Made by a program: the position numbers and the translations under genes
Shown here: positions 17,096-26,159 of the stretch, one piece after another
How positions within the stretch are numbered: position 1 is the stretch's first letter
How the letters are laid out: each line of letters opens with the position of its first letter
DNA from: Chryseobacterium sp. POL2
Lineage (GTDB): Bacteria > Bacteroidota > Bacteroidia > Flavobacteriales > Weeksellaceae
Length of the DNA: 64,000 bases
Assembly (NCBI RefSeq): GCF_011058315.1
Contig: NZ_CP049298.1
Location: forward strand, 310,001 to 374,000
Reading direction: 5' to 3'
The notes under the pieces: model-generated
The model's database searches: none
What the model was told of the DNA's origin: nothing
The model's input: only the letters and a program-made list of their open reading frames with translations

Positions 17096-19057
17096 ATGTT
17101 CAAAAAGATATTCTTTTTCATTGGTGTTTTTCTGGTTTTTAATAAGCTGCAGGCACAAGAATTAATTCCGCTAGACGAATCGAATTATTTAAAACAAATA
17201 AATATTAATATCGAAACTGCTAAAAATGATAGCATCCGATTACAAAATCATCTCTTGCTTTCTGAATATTGGGCACAAAGAGATAGCATAAAAAGCAGGC
17301 AAGCACTTAATGTTGTATTTTCAATTCCGCTAAAAGAATCTTTATCTAAAGGTGTTTTAGAATATTATCAAGCCATTTTTTATTCGCATCAAAACGATAA
17401 GGCTAAAGCTAAAAAACATTATGAAAATGCAATAAATCTGTTGGAGAAAGACACGAAAAACACAGATTTGTTAATAAAAGCTTTGTATCATTTTGCCTAT
17501 CTACAGGTTGAAGAAAAAGGTTATGATTTTATGGTTAAAACTTTGACAGAACGCTGTATTCCGTTGAGCAAAAAGTCTGGGAATATTGAGTTGTTGGCAT
17601 ACTCTTATACGAAGTTAGGATTAAGTTTTATGTCTGTTGCACAGTTTTCTAAAGCAGAAGAATATCATAAAAAAGCTTTGGAACAATTGGCGAAAATAAC
17701 AACGCCCAATACAATTCATTTGCTTACTTATCTCAATCTTGTTAGTAATTATTGTTACAAACCAGATAGTAAATCGGCTAAGATGTATTTGGATAAAGCA
17801 AAAGATATTATAAAATCCTACCCAAACTCTCAACATTATTCCAACTATTATTATCAGGAAGCCATGTATTTTACAACCATTCAGGATTATCACAAGGCAT
17901 TGGCAAGTTTGGATAAAGGTGCAAAATTAGCCAAAGCTAATAATCAGCCCAAATTGTTGCACATGCTGTATTTTCGGATGTATAATGTTTATTTGATGCA
18001 AAAAGATTATCATAAAGCCAAGTCGCAATTAGAATATATTCTGAAAGAAAATATCTTGAGCAAAGAAGCGGTTAACCGAAAGATTACCTATACGCAACTG
18101 GCGGCTGTTAATAATGTATTGGGAGATTATAAACAAGCTTATGAATGGATGAAAAAGTCGAGCGCTTTGAATGATAGTTTGCAAGAAAAAAAACTACTGG
18201 AGAAAATGAACGAACTCGAAATCTTGCACCAAACGGCCGATAGAAAACAAAAAATTAAAAGACTCGAACTCGAGAAAAAAGAAAACGAATTGATCGCAAA
18301 TAACAAAAATCTGCGTATAAGTATTTTAGCAACTGCTTTGGGATTGAGTATCATTATCGCGTTTCTAATTTATCTGACCTATAGAAAACAACAGAAATTA
18401 AACCATCAAATCAATATTGGGCATCAACAAGATCTTTTACATATTGAAAATGAAAGAAAGTATGAAGCCACACAAGCCGTCTTACAAGGCGAAGAGCAAG
18501 AACGACAACGCATCGCGCAAGATTTGCATGATAGCATGGGCGGAATGCTTGCTAATATAAGAATGTCCATCGCAGCATTAGATCCAGAAAAATCAACAAA
18601 CATTTATGAAAAAATCGATAAGTCTATTTCTGAAATGCGACGAATCTCCCGAAATCTAATGCCCGAAACTTTAAAAAACTTAGGTTTAGAAATAGCGATT
18701 AAAGAACTTTGTGAGTCGATGAGTCACAAACATTTTTCTATTCAGTTTGAGTCGTTTAATCTGTCAGATAACATTCCGTTTCAAGTTCAGTTGGTGTTTT
18801 ATCGCATTGCGCAAGAAAGCATTAGTAATATTATAAAATATGCACAAGCTAATAATGTTATTGTGCAAATAAGCCAAAATGAAAACATACTTAATCTAAC
18901 TATTGAAGATGACGGAATTGGATTCGAAAAGTCCGAAATTGTTTATGGATTAGGTCTTAAAAATATGGAAAACCGCGTACGATTGATCAACGGGACCGTC
19001 GATATTATTTCCTCTAAAGGGGAAGGAACCACCATAAATGTTGAATGTAATGTGTAA
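17096..19057 (+). CDS. TPR-containing sensor histidine kinase (HisKA_3 / NarX-DegS class)
   Basis: 653 residues. Signal peptide 1-20, then a periplasmic region of TPR-like repeats (about 85-365, such as AKAKKHYENAINLL and SKAEEYHKKALEQL), a coiled coil 365-405 and one membrane segment 408-428. The kinase core has the HisKA_3 box QERQRIAQDLHDSMGGMLA with His478, N-box around Asn578 (QESISNIIKYA), DDGIGF (605-610) and GLGLKNM (618-624). It phosphorylates the LuxR-type regulator whose gene overlaps its 3' end. The stimulus is unknown. Confidence 0.92.
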   Translation: MFKKIFFFIGVFLVFNKLQAQELIPLDESNYLKQININIETAKNDSIRLQNHLLLSEYWAQRDSIKSRQALNVVFSIPLKESLSKGVLEYYQAIFYSHQNDKAKAKKHYENAINLLEKDTKNTDLLIKALYHFAYLQVEEKGYDFMVKTLTERCIPLSKKSGNIELLAYSYTKLGLSFMSVAQFSKAEEYHKKALEQLAKITTPNTIHLLTYLNLVSNYCYKPDSKSAKMYLDKAKDIIKSYPNSQHYSNYYYQEAMYFTTIQDYHKALASLDKGAKLAKANNQPKLLHMLYFRMYNVYLMQKDYHKAKSQLEYILKENILSKEAVNRKITYTQLAAVNNVLGDYKQAYEWMKKSSALNDSLQEKKLLEKMNELEILHQTADRKQKIKRLELEKKENELIANNKNLRISILATALGLSIIIAFLIYLTYRKQQKLNHQINIGHQQDLLHIENERKYEATQAVLQGEEQERQRIAQDLHDSMGGMLANIRMSIAALDPEKSTNIYEKIDKSISEMRRISRNLMPETLKNLGLEIAIKELCESMSHKHFSIQFESFNLSDNIPFQVQLVFYRIAQESISNIIKYAQANNVIVQISQNENILNLTIEDDGIGFEKSEIVYGLGLKNMENRVRLINGTVDIISSKGEGTTINVECNV

Positions 19058-19682
19058 TAAAACTATTTTGAATTTAGCGATAGTTGACGATCATCCCATG
19101 ATTTTGGAAGGATTGAAATCGCTTTTGGAAAAAGATGAAAAATTTCAGATTTTTTCTTTTACCAAAGGATTGGCTATTTTGGATTTTATCCAAGAAAATA
19201 AAATTGATGTTGTTTTGCTGGATATTGTTTTAAACGATGGAAGCGGTTTGGATTTTTGTAAAAGTATCAAACAGAAATCACCCCAAACCCATATCATCGC
19301 CATAAGCAATCAGGCGGAAAGAAGCATTATTTTTCGTTTTTTAGAAAATGGCGGAAGTGGCTATATTCTTAAAAATGCAGATGCAAAAGAAATAACAAAT
19401 TGTATTAATAATGCATTAAACGGTAATTTGGCTTTAAGTAAAGAAGTGCAAGAGATTATGTTGCATTCTTCGTCTAATAATTTTGAATTACCAAGACTCA
19501 CCAAACGCGAACAACAGATTTTGCAAGCTGTAGCTATGGGAAAAACTTCTGCCGAAATTGCCGATAATTTATTTATATCCATTATTACTGTAGAAACGCA
19601 TCGTAGGAATCTTTTGCAAAAATTCAAAGCAAAAAATATGATCGAGCTGGTCAGGATTGCAGCCGAAAACAAATTGATATAA
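19038..19682 (+). CDS. LuxR/NarL-family response regulator
   Basis: 214 residues. Receiver domain with DD (17-18), phospho-acceptor Asp62 (VLLDIVLNDGSG) and Lys112. The C-terminal LuxR helix-turn-helix begins LTKREQQILQAVAMGKTSAE and continues ITVETHRRNLLQKF. It overlaps the kinase gene by 20 bp (8 bp if ATG 19050 is used, which is equally plausible), so the pair is translationally coupled. Confidence 0.93.
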   Translation: MLNVMCNKTILNLAIVDDHPMILEGLKSLLEKDEKFQIFSFTKGLAILDFIQENKIDVVLLDIVLNDGSGLDFCKSIKQKSPQTHIIAISNQAERSIIFRFLENGGSGYILKNADAKEITNCINNALNGNLALSKEVQEIMLHSSSNNFELPRLTKREQQILQAVAMGKTSAEIADNLFISIITVETHRRNLLQKFKAKNMIELVRIAAENKLI

Positions 19683-19721
19683 GCGCAAGCAACATCCTTT
19701 ATTTTGGACTTGGCTGAAAAC

Positions 19722-19759
19722 AAAACGCGCGGAACAAAAATTTTTGTTCCGCGCGTTTT
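19722..19759. terminator. Perfect 38-bp palindrome, convergent terminator
   Basis: 19 bases ending GGAACAAAAA are followed directly by their exact reverse complement. It lies between the convergent regulator (ends 19682) and nucleoside phosphorylase (ends 19773). It can form a very stable GC-rich stem and has T-runs on either strand. Confidence 0.75.
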
Positions 19760-19772
19760 AATTATAACAGTC

Positions 19773-20627
19773 TTATTTTATAACACGTTCCAGTACCCAT
19801 TCGATCATCATTTTTTCTGATGCGTGGTGATCTGCTGCGAATTCGCCACGTCTTCTGTTGGCGATGACACAGTTCACTGTAATGGCTTTGTGTCCCAGAA
19901 GTTTAGAAAGTCCATAGATTGCAGATGTTTCCATTTCGAAGTTAGCAACGCCAAGGTCATTTAGTTTTTCCAAGAATTGATCGTCCAAAGCTTTCAGACG
20001 CAGTTGGCGTCCTTGTGGTGCATAGAATCCTGGGAAAGTTGCCGTGTTACCGAAGTATTTTGCATCTTTATAAAGTTCTAATAATTCTGGAGCACAATCT
20101 GCGAAATACAACATCGGCTTGATATTCGCGTAAGGAAAGTTTTCTAAAAAGTTCTTACTAAAATCGTTTTCAAATTTATAATCGCTGTAGAAATGCATTA
20201 GCCCATCAAGACCAACAACATTTTCGCTTACCAAAAGATTATCCACTTGGATGTCTGGATTAACGCTACCACAAGTCCCCATACGGAAAAGTTGAAGTGT
20301 TTTGTGTTCGGTTTTAAATTCTTTGGCTTTCAGATCGATGTTTACCAAAGCGTCCAATTCGTTCATCACGATATCGATGTTTTCTGTCCCGATACCTGTT
20401 GACATTACTGTAATTCTTTCGCCGCGAAGTGTTCCTGTGTGGGTGTAGAATTCGCGTTTATTTTTTTTAACCTCGATAGTATCAAAATATTTTGAAACAC
20501 GTGGGACACGATCGGGATCTCCAACTAACAAAATTTTGTCAGCGATATCTTCTGGTAAAAGATTAAGGTGATAAACACTTCCGTCGTCATTAAGAACTAG
20601 CTCCGAAGCTGCAAGTTTATTAAGCAT
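19773..20627 (-). CDS. Nucleoside phosphorylase (uridine phosphorylase-like)
   Basis: 284 residues of the PNP/UDP phosphorylase superfamily: LLVGDPDRVPRVSKYF (phosphate-binding Gly-Asp-Pro-Asp-Arg), STGIGTENIDIVMNEL, RMGTCGSVNPDIQVD and the ribose-contacting NFEMETSAIYGLSKLLG. It reversibly cleaves nucleosides to base and ribose-1-phosphate for salvage. Uridine or purine preference cannot be fixed from sequence alone. Monocistronic, 55 bp from the SUI1 gene on the same strand. Confidence 0.9.
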   Translation of the reverse strand: MLNKLAASELVLNDDGSVYHLNLLPEDIADKILLVGDPDRVPRVSKYFDTIEVKKNKREFYTHTGTLRGERITVMSTGIGTENIDIVMNELDALVNIDLKAKEFKTEHKTLQLFRMGTCGSVNPDIQVDNLLVSENVVGLDGLMHFYSDYKFENDFSKNFLENFPYANIKPMLYFADCAPELLELYKDAKYFGNTATFPGFYAPQGRQLRLKALDDQFLEKLNDLGVANFEMETSAIYGLSKLLGHKAITVNCVIANRRRGEFAADHHASEKMMIEWVLERVIK

Positions 20628-20682
20628 ATTATTTTTATTTATTAATTAAATTATTTTTATTGTTACGTAAGGTTTTTATTGA

Positions 20683-21006
20683 TTATCCTCCTACACGTTT
20701 GGTTTTGTAACCCATTTCTTTTAAAATAGTCATAATCTTATCACGCTTATCACCTTGGATAATGATGACGCCATCTTTTTCCGAACCACCGATTCCTAAG
20801 GTCGTTTTAATTTTTTTAGAAATTACTTTTAGTTCTTCTTCACTTCCTTCAAAACCTTCGATTAAGGTGACTGGTTTTCCATTTCTGCCCTTTTTTTCGA
20901 ACTTACAAATAAGGGCTTCTTTTTGCTCAAATTTTTCCTCTGGCATTATAAAATCTTGTTCTTCGTGATCGGGAAAAAGATTCTTAAGTTGGTCTCTAAG
21001 ATCCAT
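20683..21006 (-). CDS. SUI1/eIF1-like translation factor (YciH family)
   Basis: 107 residues; the C-terminal two thirds match the SUI1 fold: KGRNGKPVTLIEGFEGSEEE, KKIKTTLGIGGSEKDGVIII and QGDKRDKIMTILKEMGYKTK. The family resembles eIF1 and modulates start-codon selection and initiation fidelity in bacteria non-essentially. It lies upstream of the nucleoside phosphorylase and is divergent from gpmI. Confidence 0.92.
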   Translation of the reverse strand: MDLRDQLKNLFPDHEEQDFIMPEEKFEQKEALICKFEKKGRNGKPVTLIEGFEGSEEELKVISKKIKTTLGIGGSEKDGVIIIQGDKRDKIMTILKEMGYKTKRVGG

Positions 21007-21097
21007 AATTTTTTGATTTTAGAAAAAGGTTTTAAAGATAACGAAAATATCAATACTAAAAACATTAATTTTACTAGAATTCTAACTGCTTATTTTC

Positions 21098-21105
21098 TAA
21101 ATTTG
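21098..21105 (+). promoter_or_regulatory. -7 box TAAATTTG of gpmI
   Basis: TAAATTTG, 23 bases before ATG 21129, fits TAnnTTTG. Confidence 0.6.
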
Positions 21106-21128
21106 TAGAGAGAAAAATTTTCGAAATC

Positions 21129-22658
21129 ATGTCAAAAAAAGCTTTACTTGCCATCTTGGATGGTTGGGGTTTGGGGACAAATCCAGAAGTTTCTGCAATT
21201 GCAAAAGCCAAAACACCTTTTATCGATAGTTGTCTGAAAAACTTCCCCAACACAACTTTGGAAGCTAGCGGTCTTGCCGTTGGTTTGCCAGCTGGACAAA
21301 TGGGAAATTCTGAAGTGGGACATATGAATTTGGGTGCTGGTCGCGTGGTGTATCAGAATCTGGTGAAGCTTAATATGGCTGTAGAAAACGGAACTTTAGG
21401 AATTCAAAAAGAAATTCAAGATGCTTTTGAATACGCGAAAGTTAACTTTAAGAAAGTGCATTTTATAGGTTTGGTTTCCAATGGCGGTGTGCATTCTCAC
21501 ATTAATCACCTAAAGGCACTTTTGACTGCAGCACATAATTTCGGTTTAGAAAAAAATGTTTTTGTACATGCTTTTACCGATGGCCGCGACTGCGATCCGC
21601 ATTCTGGATTAGGTTTTGTCAAAGAACTTTTGGATCACATGAAATTATCTACAGGCCGCTTGGCTTCTGTTATTGGGCGTTATTATGCCATGGACCGCGA
21701 CAAACGTTGGGAGCGTGTTAAATTGGCTTACGATCTTTTAGTAAAAGGAAGAGGACAAGAAACAAAAAATCCTTTGGAAGCGATAGAACAGTCATATCTT
21801 AATGAAGTTTCAGATGAGTTTATTAAACCAATCGTTTGTATCCAAAATGGACTGCCTATCGCAATGATTGAAGAAGGAGATGTTGTAATTTGTTTCAATT
21901 TCAGAACCGATAGAGGTCGCGAAATTACCGAAGTATTGTCTCAGCAAGATTTTCCTGATTATGACATGCACAAGTTGGATTTAAAATATATTACCTTAAC
22001 CAATTATGATAAAACTTTCCAAAATGTTGACGTTGTTTTTGATGAAAATGTTTTAGAAAATACGATGGGCGAAGTTTTGGAACGCGCAGGAAAAACTCAA
22101 ATTCGAATTGCAGAAACCGAAAAGTATCCGCATGTAACTTTCTTCTTTTCCGGAGGGCGCGAGAAAGAATTCGATGGTGAAAAACGTTTGCTTTGTCCAA
22201 GTCCAAAAGATGTGGCAACTTATGATCTGAAACCAGAGATGTCCGCTTACGATATTACAAACGCTATTCTCCCAGAATTAGAATACGAAACAGCTGATTT
22301 TATTTGTCTTAATTTTGCGAATACCGATATGGTAGGACATACAGGTGTTTTTGAAGCAGCGGTTAAAGCAGCGGAAGTTGTAGATTCTTGCATTGAAAAA
22401 GTGGCAACTATGGCTTACGAACATGGTTATGCGGTGTTTATCCTTGCGGATCATGGAAATTCCGATATTATGATAAATAACGACGGATCGCCAAACACGC
22501 AACATACGACCAATTTGGTTCCTTTCATTGTAATGGATAAAGACCATACTTGGAACTTAAAACCTGGCAAACTTGGTGATGTTGCTCCAACAATTCTAAG
22601 TGTGATGAATGTTGTTAAACCAGAGATAATGACAGGGGATAGTCTTGTTTCTCATTAG
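21129..22658 (+). CDS. gpmI: 2,3-bisphosphoglycerate-independent phosphoglycerate mutase
   Basis: 509 residues, alkaline-phosphatase fold. LAILDGWGLG has metal ligand Asp11; the phospho-serine is Ser61 in GQMGNSEVGHMNLGAG. HAFTDGRDCDPHSG, RYYAMDRDKRWERVKLAYD and FILADHGNSDIM supply further substrate and Mn ligands. It interconverts 3- and 2-phosphoglycerate in glycolysis and gluconeogenesis. Own promoter. Confidence 0.97.
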   Translation: MSKKALLAILDGWGLGTNPEVSAIAKAKTPFIDSCLKNFPNTTLEASGLAVGLPAGQMGNSEVGHMNLGAGRVVYQNLVKLNMAVENGTLGIQKEIQDAFEYAKVNFKKVHFIGLVSNGGVHSHINHLKALLTAAHNFGLEKNVFVHAFTDGRDCDPHSGLGFVKELLDHMKLSTGRLASVIGRYYAMDRDKRWERVKLAYDLLVKGRGQETKNPLEAIEQSYLNEVSDEFIKPIVCIQNGLPIAMIEEGDVVICFNFRTDRGREITEVLSQQDFPDYDMHKLDLKYITLTNYDKTFQNVDVVFDENVLENTMGEVLERAGKTQIRIAETEKYPHVTFFFSGGREKEFDGEKRLLCPSPKDVATYDLKPEMSAYDITNAILPELEYETADFICLNFANTDMVGHTGVFEAAVKAAEVVDSCIEKVATMAYEHGYAVFILADHGNSDIMINNDGSPNTQHTTNLVPFIVMDKDHTWNLKPGKLGDVAPTILSVMNVVKPEIMTGDSLVSH

Positions 22659-22708
22659 TAAAATAATAAAAATATAAAAAACCAGTATTATCTTATGCAT
22701 AATATTGT

Positions 22709-22716
22709 TAAATTTG
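22709..22716 (+). promoter_or_regulatory. -7 box TAAATTTG of the acyl-ACP desaturase gene
   Basis: TAAATTTG, 24 bases before ATG 22741. Confidence 0.55.
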
Positions 22717-22740
22717 CAAAAACTTAAAATTAAATAATTG

Positions 22741-23718
22741 ATGTACGCTGAATTGGTAAGAAAAGAAGTAATGAAAAATTTGGAGGTTGAAATGTCGAGC
22801 TTTATCTCGAAATTTTTAACACCAATTGAGAAAATATGGCAACCATCGGATTTTTTGCCAGACACTTCTAGTGCCGATTTCAAAGATCAGCTCGATGAGT
22901 TGCAGACTTTTGCTCATGAGATGCCTTATGATCTTTTTGTAACACTTATTGGCGACTGTATAACAGAAGAAGCACTTCCTAGCTACGAATCTTGGATTAT
23001 GGGAATCGATGGGATTAACCAAGAAGAAAGAGTAGGTTGGTCACAATGGGTGCGTGCATGGACTGCCGAGGAGAATCGTCATGGCGATTTGCTTGGTAAA
23101 TATCTTTATCTCTGTGGACGTGTCAATATGCGCGAAATGGAAGTTACAACGCATTATTTGATAAATGATGGTTTTGATCTTCAGACCAGTATGGATCCTT
23201 ACAGAAATTTTGTGTACACAAGTTTTCAAGAAACAGCGACTAATATTTCGCACCGTCGTGTAGGGACTTTAGCAAAACAAACAGGTAATGTCAAATTGGC
23301 TAAAATGTGCGGCGTTATCGCTGCAGATGAGGCAAGACATGCTAAAGCCTACAAGCATTTTGTAGAGAAAATCTTTGAATTGGATCCTAGCGAAATGATG
23401 CTGGCTTTTGAAGATATGATGAAAAAGAAAATCGTAATGCCCGCGCACTTGATGAGAGAGTCTGGACAAAAAGCAGGCGAACTTTGGGAGCATTTCTCAG
23501 ATGCTGCACAGCGTTGCATGGTTTACACAGCGCAAGATTACATTGATATTTTGAAAGATCTATTAGTAGACTGGAAGATTGATGGTATTACAGGGCTTAA
23601 TGAGTCTGCAGAAAAAGCCAGAGATTATCTGATGAAGTTACCATCTAGATTACAACGCATTACAGATCGTATCAGCACGCCAGATAGAGAATATAGTTTT
23701 AAATGGGTGAAAAGTTAA
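22741..23718 (+). CDS. Soluble acyl-ACP desaturase (plant stearoyl-ACP desaturase type)
   Basis: 325 residues with a ferritin-like four-helix bundle carrying two EExxH-type diiron motifs: EENRH (110-114, in AWTAEENRHGD) and DEARH (196-200, in IAADEARHAKAY), plus Glu77 and Glu164 as expected metal ligands. The family introduces a cis double bond into acyl chains on acyl carrier protein using O2 and ferredoxin-type electrons. The chosen ATG follows a TTG by one codon; the ATG suits the promoter distance. It stands alone, with a strong terminator. Confidence 0.93.
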   Translation: MYAELVRKEVMKNLEVEMSSFISKFLTPIEKIWQPSDFLPDTSSADFKDQLDELQTFAHEMPYDLFVTLIGDCITEEALPSYESWIMGIDGINQEERVGWSQWVRAWTAEENRHGDLLGKYLYLCGRVNMREMEVTTHYLINDGFDLQTSMDPYRNFVYTSFQETATNISHRRVGTLAKQTGNVKLAKMCGVIAADEARHAKAYKHFVEKIFELDPSEMMLAFEDMMKKKIVMPAHLMRESGQKAGELWEHFSDAAQRCMVYTAQDYIDILKDLLVDWKIDGITGLNESAEKARDYLMKLPSRLQRITDRISTPDREYSFKWVKS

Positions 23719-23738
23719 TTTGTAATTTACATATCATA

Positions 23739-23773
23739 AAAATCCAGTCGTATTAGTGCTGGATTTTGTTTTT
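23739..23773 (+). terminator. Terminator of the acyl-ACP desaturase gene
   Basis: AAAATCCAG / CTGGATTTT stem with an 11-base loop, followed by GTTTTT. Confidence 0.85.
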
Positions 23774-23804
23774 ATAAAATCAAATATAACTTCTTAAAAA
23801 TTCT

Positions 23805-23812
23805 TATATTTG
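23805..23812 (+). promoter_or_regulatory. -7 box TATATTTG of the HAD-like gene
   Basis: TATATTTG, 23 bases before ATG 23836. Confidence 0.55.
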
Positions 23813-23835
23813 CATACTTTTTAAGCTTTGAAATA

Positions 23836-24270
23836 ATGATGATTAACAACAAAAAATTGGCAATTGATTTTGATGGTACAATCGTAGATGACGCTTATCC
23901 AGGAATTGGAAAAGCTAAAATTTTCGCTTTTGATACCTTGAAGAAATTACAATCAGAAGGTTATAGATTGATACTTTGGACATATCGCCATGGTAAAACT
24001 TTGGATGAAGCAGTGGAGTTTTGTAGAAAAAATGGATTAGAGTTTTATGCTGTTAACTCAAGCTTCGAAGGCGAAGTTTTTGATTCTGAAACCCAAAGTA
24101 GAAAAATTGATGCCGATTTGTTCATCGATGACCGCAACTTAGGTGGTTTTCCAGGTTGGGGAGAAGTTTATCAAATCGTGAAAGAGCGTATCGAATTCCA
24201 GGTAGCGGGAGGCGAAGTACATGCTTATTCTAAAATGAAAAAAGAAAAAAAGAAAGGCCTTTTTTGGTAA
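23836..24270 (+). CDS. HAD-superfamily-like hydrolase (BT0820 type)
   Basis: 144 residues. LAIDFDGTIVDD holds the HAD nucleophile Asp11 and acid/base Asp13. LILWTYRHGKTLDEA supplies a Thr-containing motif II and DLFIDDRNLGGFPGW the acidic motif IV. The compact cap-less form and PGWGEVYQIV tail match small Bacteroidota phosphatase-like proteins of unknown substrate. It ends with a Lys-rich tail (KMKKEKKKGLFW). Confidence 0.8.
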   Translation: MMINNKKLAIDFDGTIVDDAYPGIGKAKIFAFDTLKKLQSEGYRLILWTYRHGKTLDEAVEFCRKNGLEFYAVNSSFEGEVFDSETQSRKIDADLFIDDRNLGGFPGWGEVYQIVKERIEFQVAGGEVHAYSKMKKEKKKGLFW

Positions 24271-24290
24271 GAGGCCTAGACAAACATTAT

Positions 24291-24329
24291 AAATGCTGGT
24301 TTTTTTAATCAGCATTTTAATTTTTTTTA
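24291..24329 (+). terminator. Terminator of the HAD-like gene
   Basis: AAATGCTG / CAGCATTT with an 11-base T-rich loop, followed by TTAATTTTTTTT. It lies just before map. Confidence 0.7.
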
Positions 24330-24333
24330 TATC

Positions 24334-25143
24334 ATGATACAGTTAAAAACAATAGAAGAACTTCGACTAATGAAAGAAAGTGCCCAATTGGTTTCCAAGA
24401 CTTTGGGTATGTTAGCGAAAGAAATAAAACCAGGAGTTACGACCAATTATTTGGACAAACTTGGTGGTGAATTTATACGTGACAATGGCGGTTATCCCGC
24501 TTTTTTAGGAATGTATGGTTTTCCTAAAAATTTGTGTATTTCACCCAATGATCAAGTGGTGCATGGTATCCCAAATGATGAACCTTTAAAAGATGGCGAT
24601 ATTTTATCTGTTGATTGTGGCGTTTTTATGAACGATTTTTATGGCGATCATGCCTATACTTTCGAAGTAGGAGAAGTCGCACCAGAAGTTAGAAAACTAC
24701 TTCGTGTCACCAAAGAATCTTTGTATAAAGGTATCGAACAATGTATTCGTGGAAAACGTGTTGGCGATATTGCTAATGCAATTCAGGTGCATTGTGAAAA
24801 AGAAGGTTATGGCGTAGTTCGCGAGTTGGTGGGGCATGGCTTAGGTCGAAAAATGCATGAAGATCCACAAGTGCCTAATTATGGAAAAAAAGGAAGTGGA
24901 AAAGTTCTGAAAGATGGTATTGCTTTAGCGATTGAACCGATGACAAATCTAGGAACAGAAAAAGTAAAATTCCATGATGATGGTTGGACAGTGACAACAC
25001 TTGATAATTTGCCTTCAGCACACTTCGAACATGATGTATGTATTATAAAAGGTAAACCTGTTTTGCTATCAACTTATCAATATATTTACGAGGCTTTAGG
25101 AATAAAGTCGGATGAGGAAAAAGCTTTTCAATTAGATTTTTAA
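24334..25143 (+). CDS. map: Methionine aminopeptidase, type I
   Basis: 269 residues with all metal-site residues at the E. coli spacing: His78, Asp94, Asp105, His168, Glu201 and Glu232 (E. coli 79, 97, 108, 171, 204, 235). It removes the initiator Met from nascent proteins. It is not in a ribosomal-protein operon here but between a HAD gene and a methyltransferase gene. Confidence 0.97.
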   Translation: MIQLKTIEELRLMKESAQLVSKTLGMLAKEIKPGVTTNYLDKLGGEFIRDNGGYPAFLGMYGFPKNLCISPNDQVVHGIPNDEPLKDGDILSVDCGVFMNDFYGDHAYTFEVGEVAPEVRKLLRVTKESLYKGIEQCIRGKRVGDIANAIQVHCEKEGYGVVRELVGHGLGRKMHEDPQVPNYGKKGSGKVLKDGIALAIEPMTNLGTEKVKFHDDGWTVTTLDNLPSAHFEHDVCIIKGKPVLLSTYQYIYEALGIKSDEEKAFQLDF

Positions 25144-25233
25144 ATTTAAAATCAATTTTAGATAAACCTTAATAATAATTGTATTACATGTTGTTATGAA
25201 ATTTATTTAAAGTAAAATATAGACATGTAGCCT

Positions 25234-26001
25234 TTGAAAAAAGTTGCAAAATTTCTTCTTAACAAACTGCCAAGGCCAATGCTTATACAGCTAAGTATTT
25301 TGGCTCGCCCGCTTATTTATCAAATTTTCAAAGGGGACCGTTTTACAGATCCTATAGATGGAAAATCTTATAGGAAGTTTTTGCCTTATGGTTATGGAAA
25401 ACAAAGAGAGAATGCGCTTTCGCCAGGTACACTTTCTTTGGAAAGACATCGTCAAATGTGGTTGTATCTTAAAAATGAAACAAGCTTTTTTTCTGACTCT
25501 TTTAAGGTTTTACATATCGCACCAGAGCAAGAGTTTCTTCGCCGTTTCAAAAAGATGAACAATTTGGATTATACTTCTGCGGATTTGTATTCTCCAATTG
25601 TAGACGTAAAAGCTGATATTTTAGATTTACCATTTGAGGATAATAGTTTTGATGTTATCATTTGTAATCATGTTTTAGAGCATATTGTTGATGACCGCAA
25701 AGCGATGTCAGAATTGTATCGCGTGATGAAAAAAGGCGGTTGGGGAATTGTACAAGTCCCTATGAAAAATAGCTTGGAGAAAACGTATGAGGATTTTTCA
25801 ATAACAGATCCCAAAGAAAAGCAAAAGCATTTTGGGCAATACGATCATGTCCGTTGGTATGGGATGGATTATTTTGAAAGACTTAAAAGTGTGGGTTTTG
25901 AAGCTGAAGTCAACTTTTATTCACAACAATTTTCTGAGTATGACCAAATCCGATTTGGACTCAATAAAAATGAAATTTTACCAATAATCCGAAAGGCATA
26001 A
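25234..26001 (+). CDS. SAM-dependent class I methyltransferase
   Basis: 255 residues. A degenerate motif I (VLHIAPEQEFLRRF) is followed by YTSADLYSPIVDVKADILDL with a SAM-ribose acidic residue, FDVIICNHVLEHIVDD (motif IV region) and MKKGGWGIVQVPM. Methyltransf_11-like. The substrate is unknown; the HVLEH and membrane-proximal basic N-terminus (KKVAKFLLNKLPRPM) are seen in lipid- and glycan-associated methyltransferases. Start is TTG at 25234, because a stop codon lies directly upstream in frame and no ATG precedes the conserved region. The terminator overlaps the last codons. Confidence 0.83.
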   Translation: MKKVAKFLLNKLPRPMLIQLSILARPLIYQIFKGDRFTDPIDGKSYRKFLPYGYGKQRENALSPGTLSLERHRQMWLYLKNETSFFSDSFKVLHIAPEQEFLRRFKKMNNLDYTSADLYSPIVDVKADILDLPFEDNSFDVIICNHVLEHIVDDRKAMSELYRVMKKGGWGIVQVPMKNSLEKTYEDFSITDPKEKQKHFGQYDHVRWYGMDYFERLKSVGFEAEVNFYSQQFSEYDQIRFGLNKNEILPIIRKA

Positions 26002-26018
26002 ACTTTCGGATTTTTTTT
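25986..26018 (+). terminator. Terminator overlapping the 3' end of the methyltransferase gene
   Basis: AATCCGAAAG (still coding) pairs with CTTTCGGATT around a loop holding the stop codon, followed by a T-run. Confidence 0.85.
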
Positions 26019-26159
26019 GTTAAGTAAACGTTAAACCTTGTTTTAAGATGTTATTCTATGCATTTTATCTATTATCTTTAATCGTTTTTATTGATATAAA
26101 TCAATCATTTGTTTGGTTTTAAAACTCTATTTTAGCGAATCATTTAATTTTATGTATTT

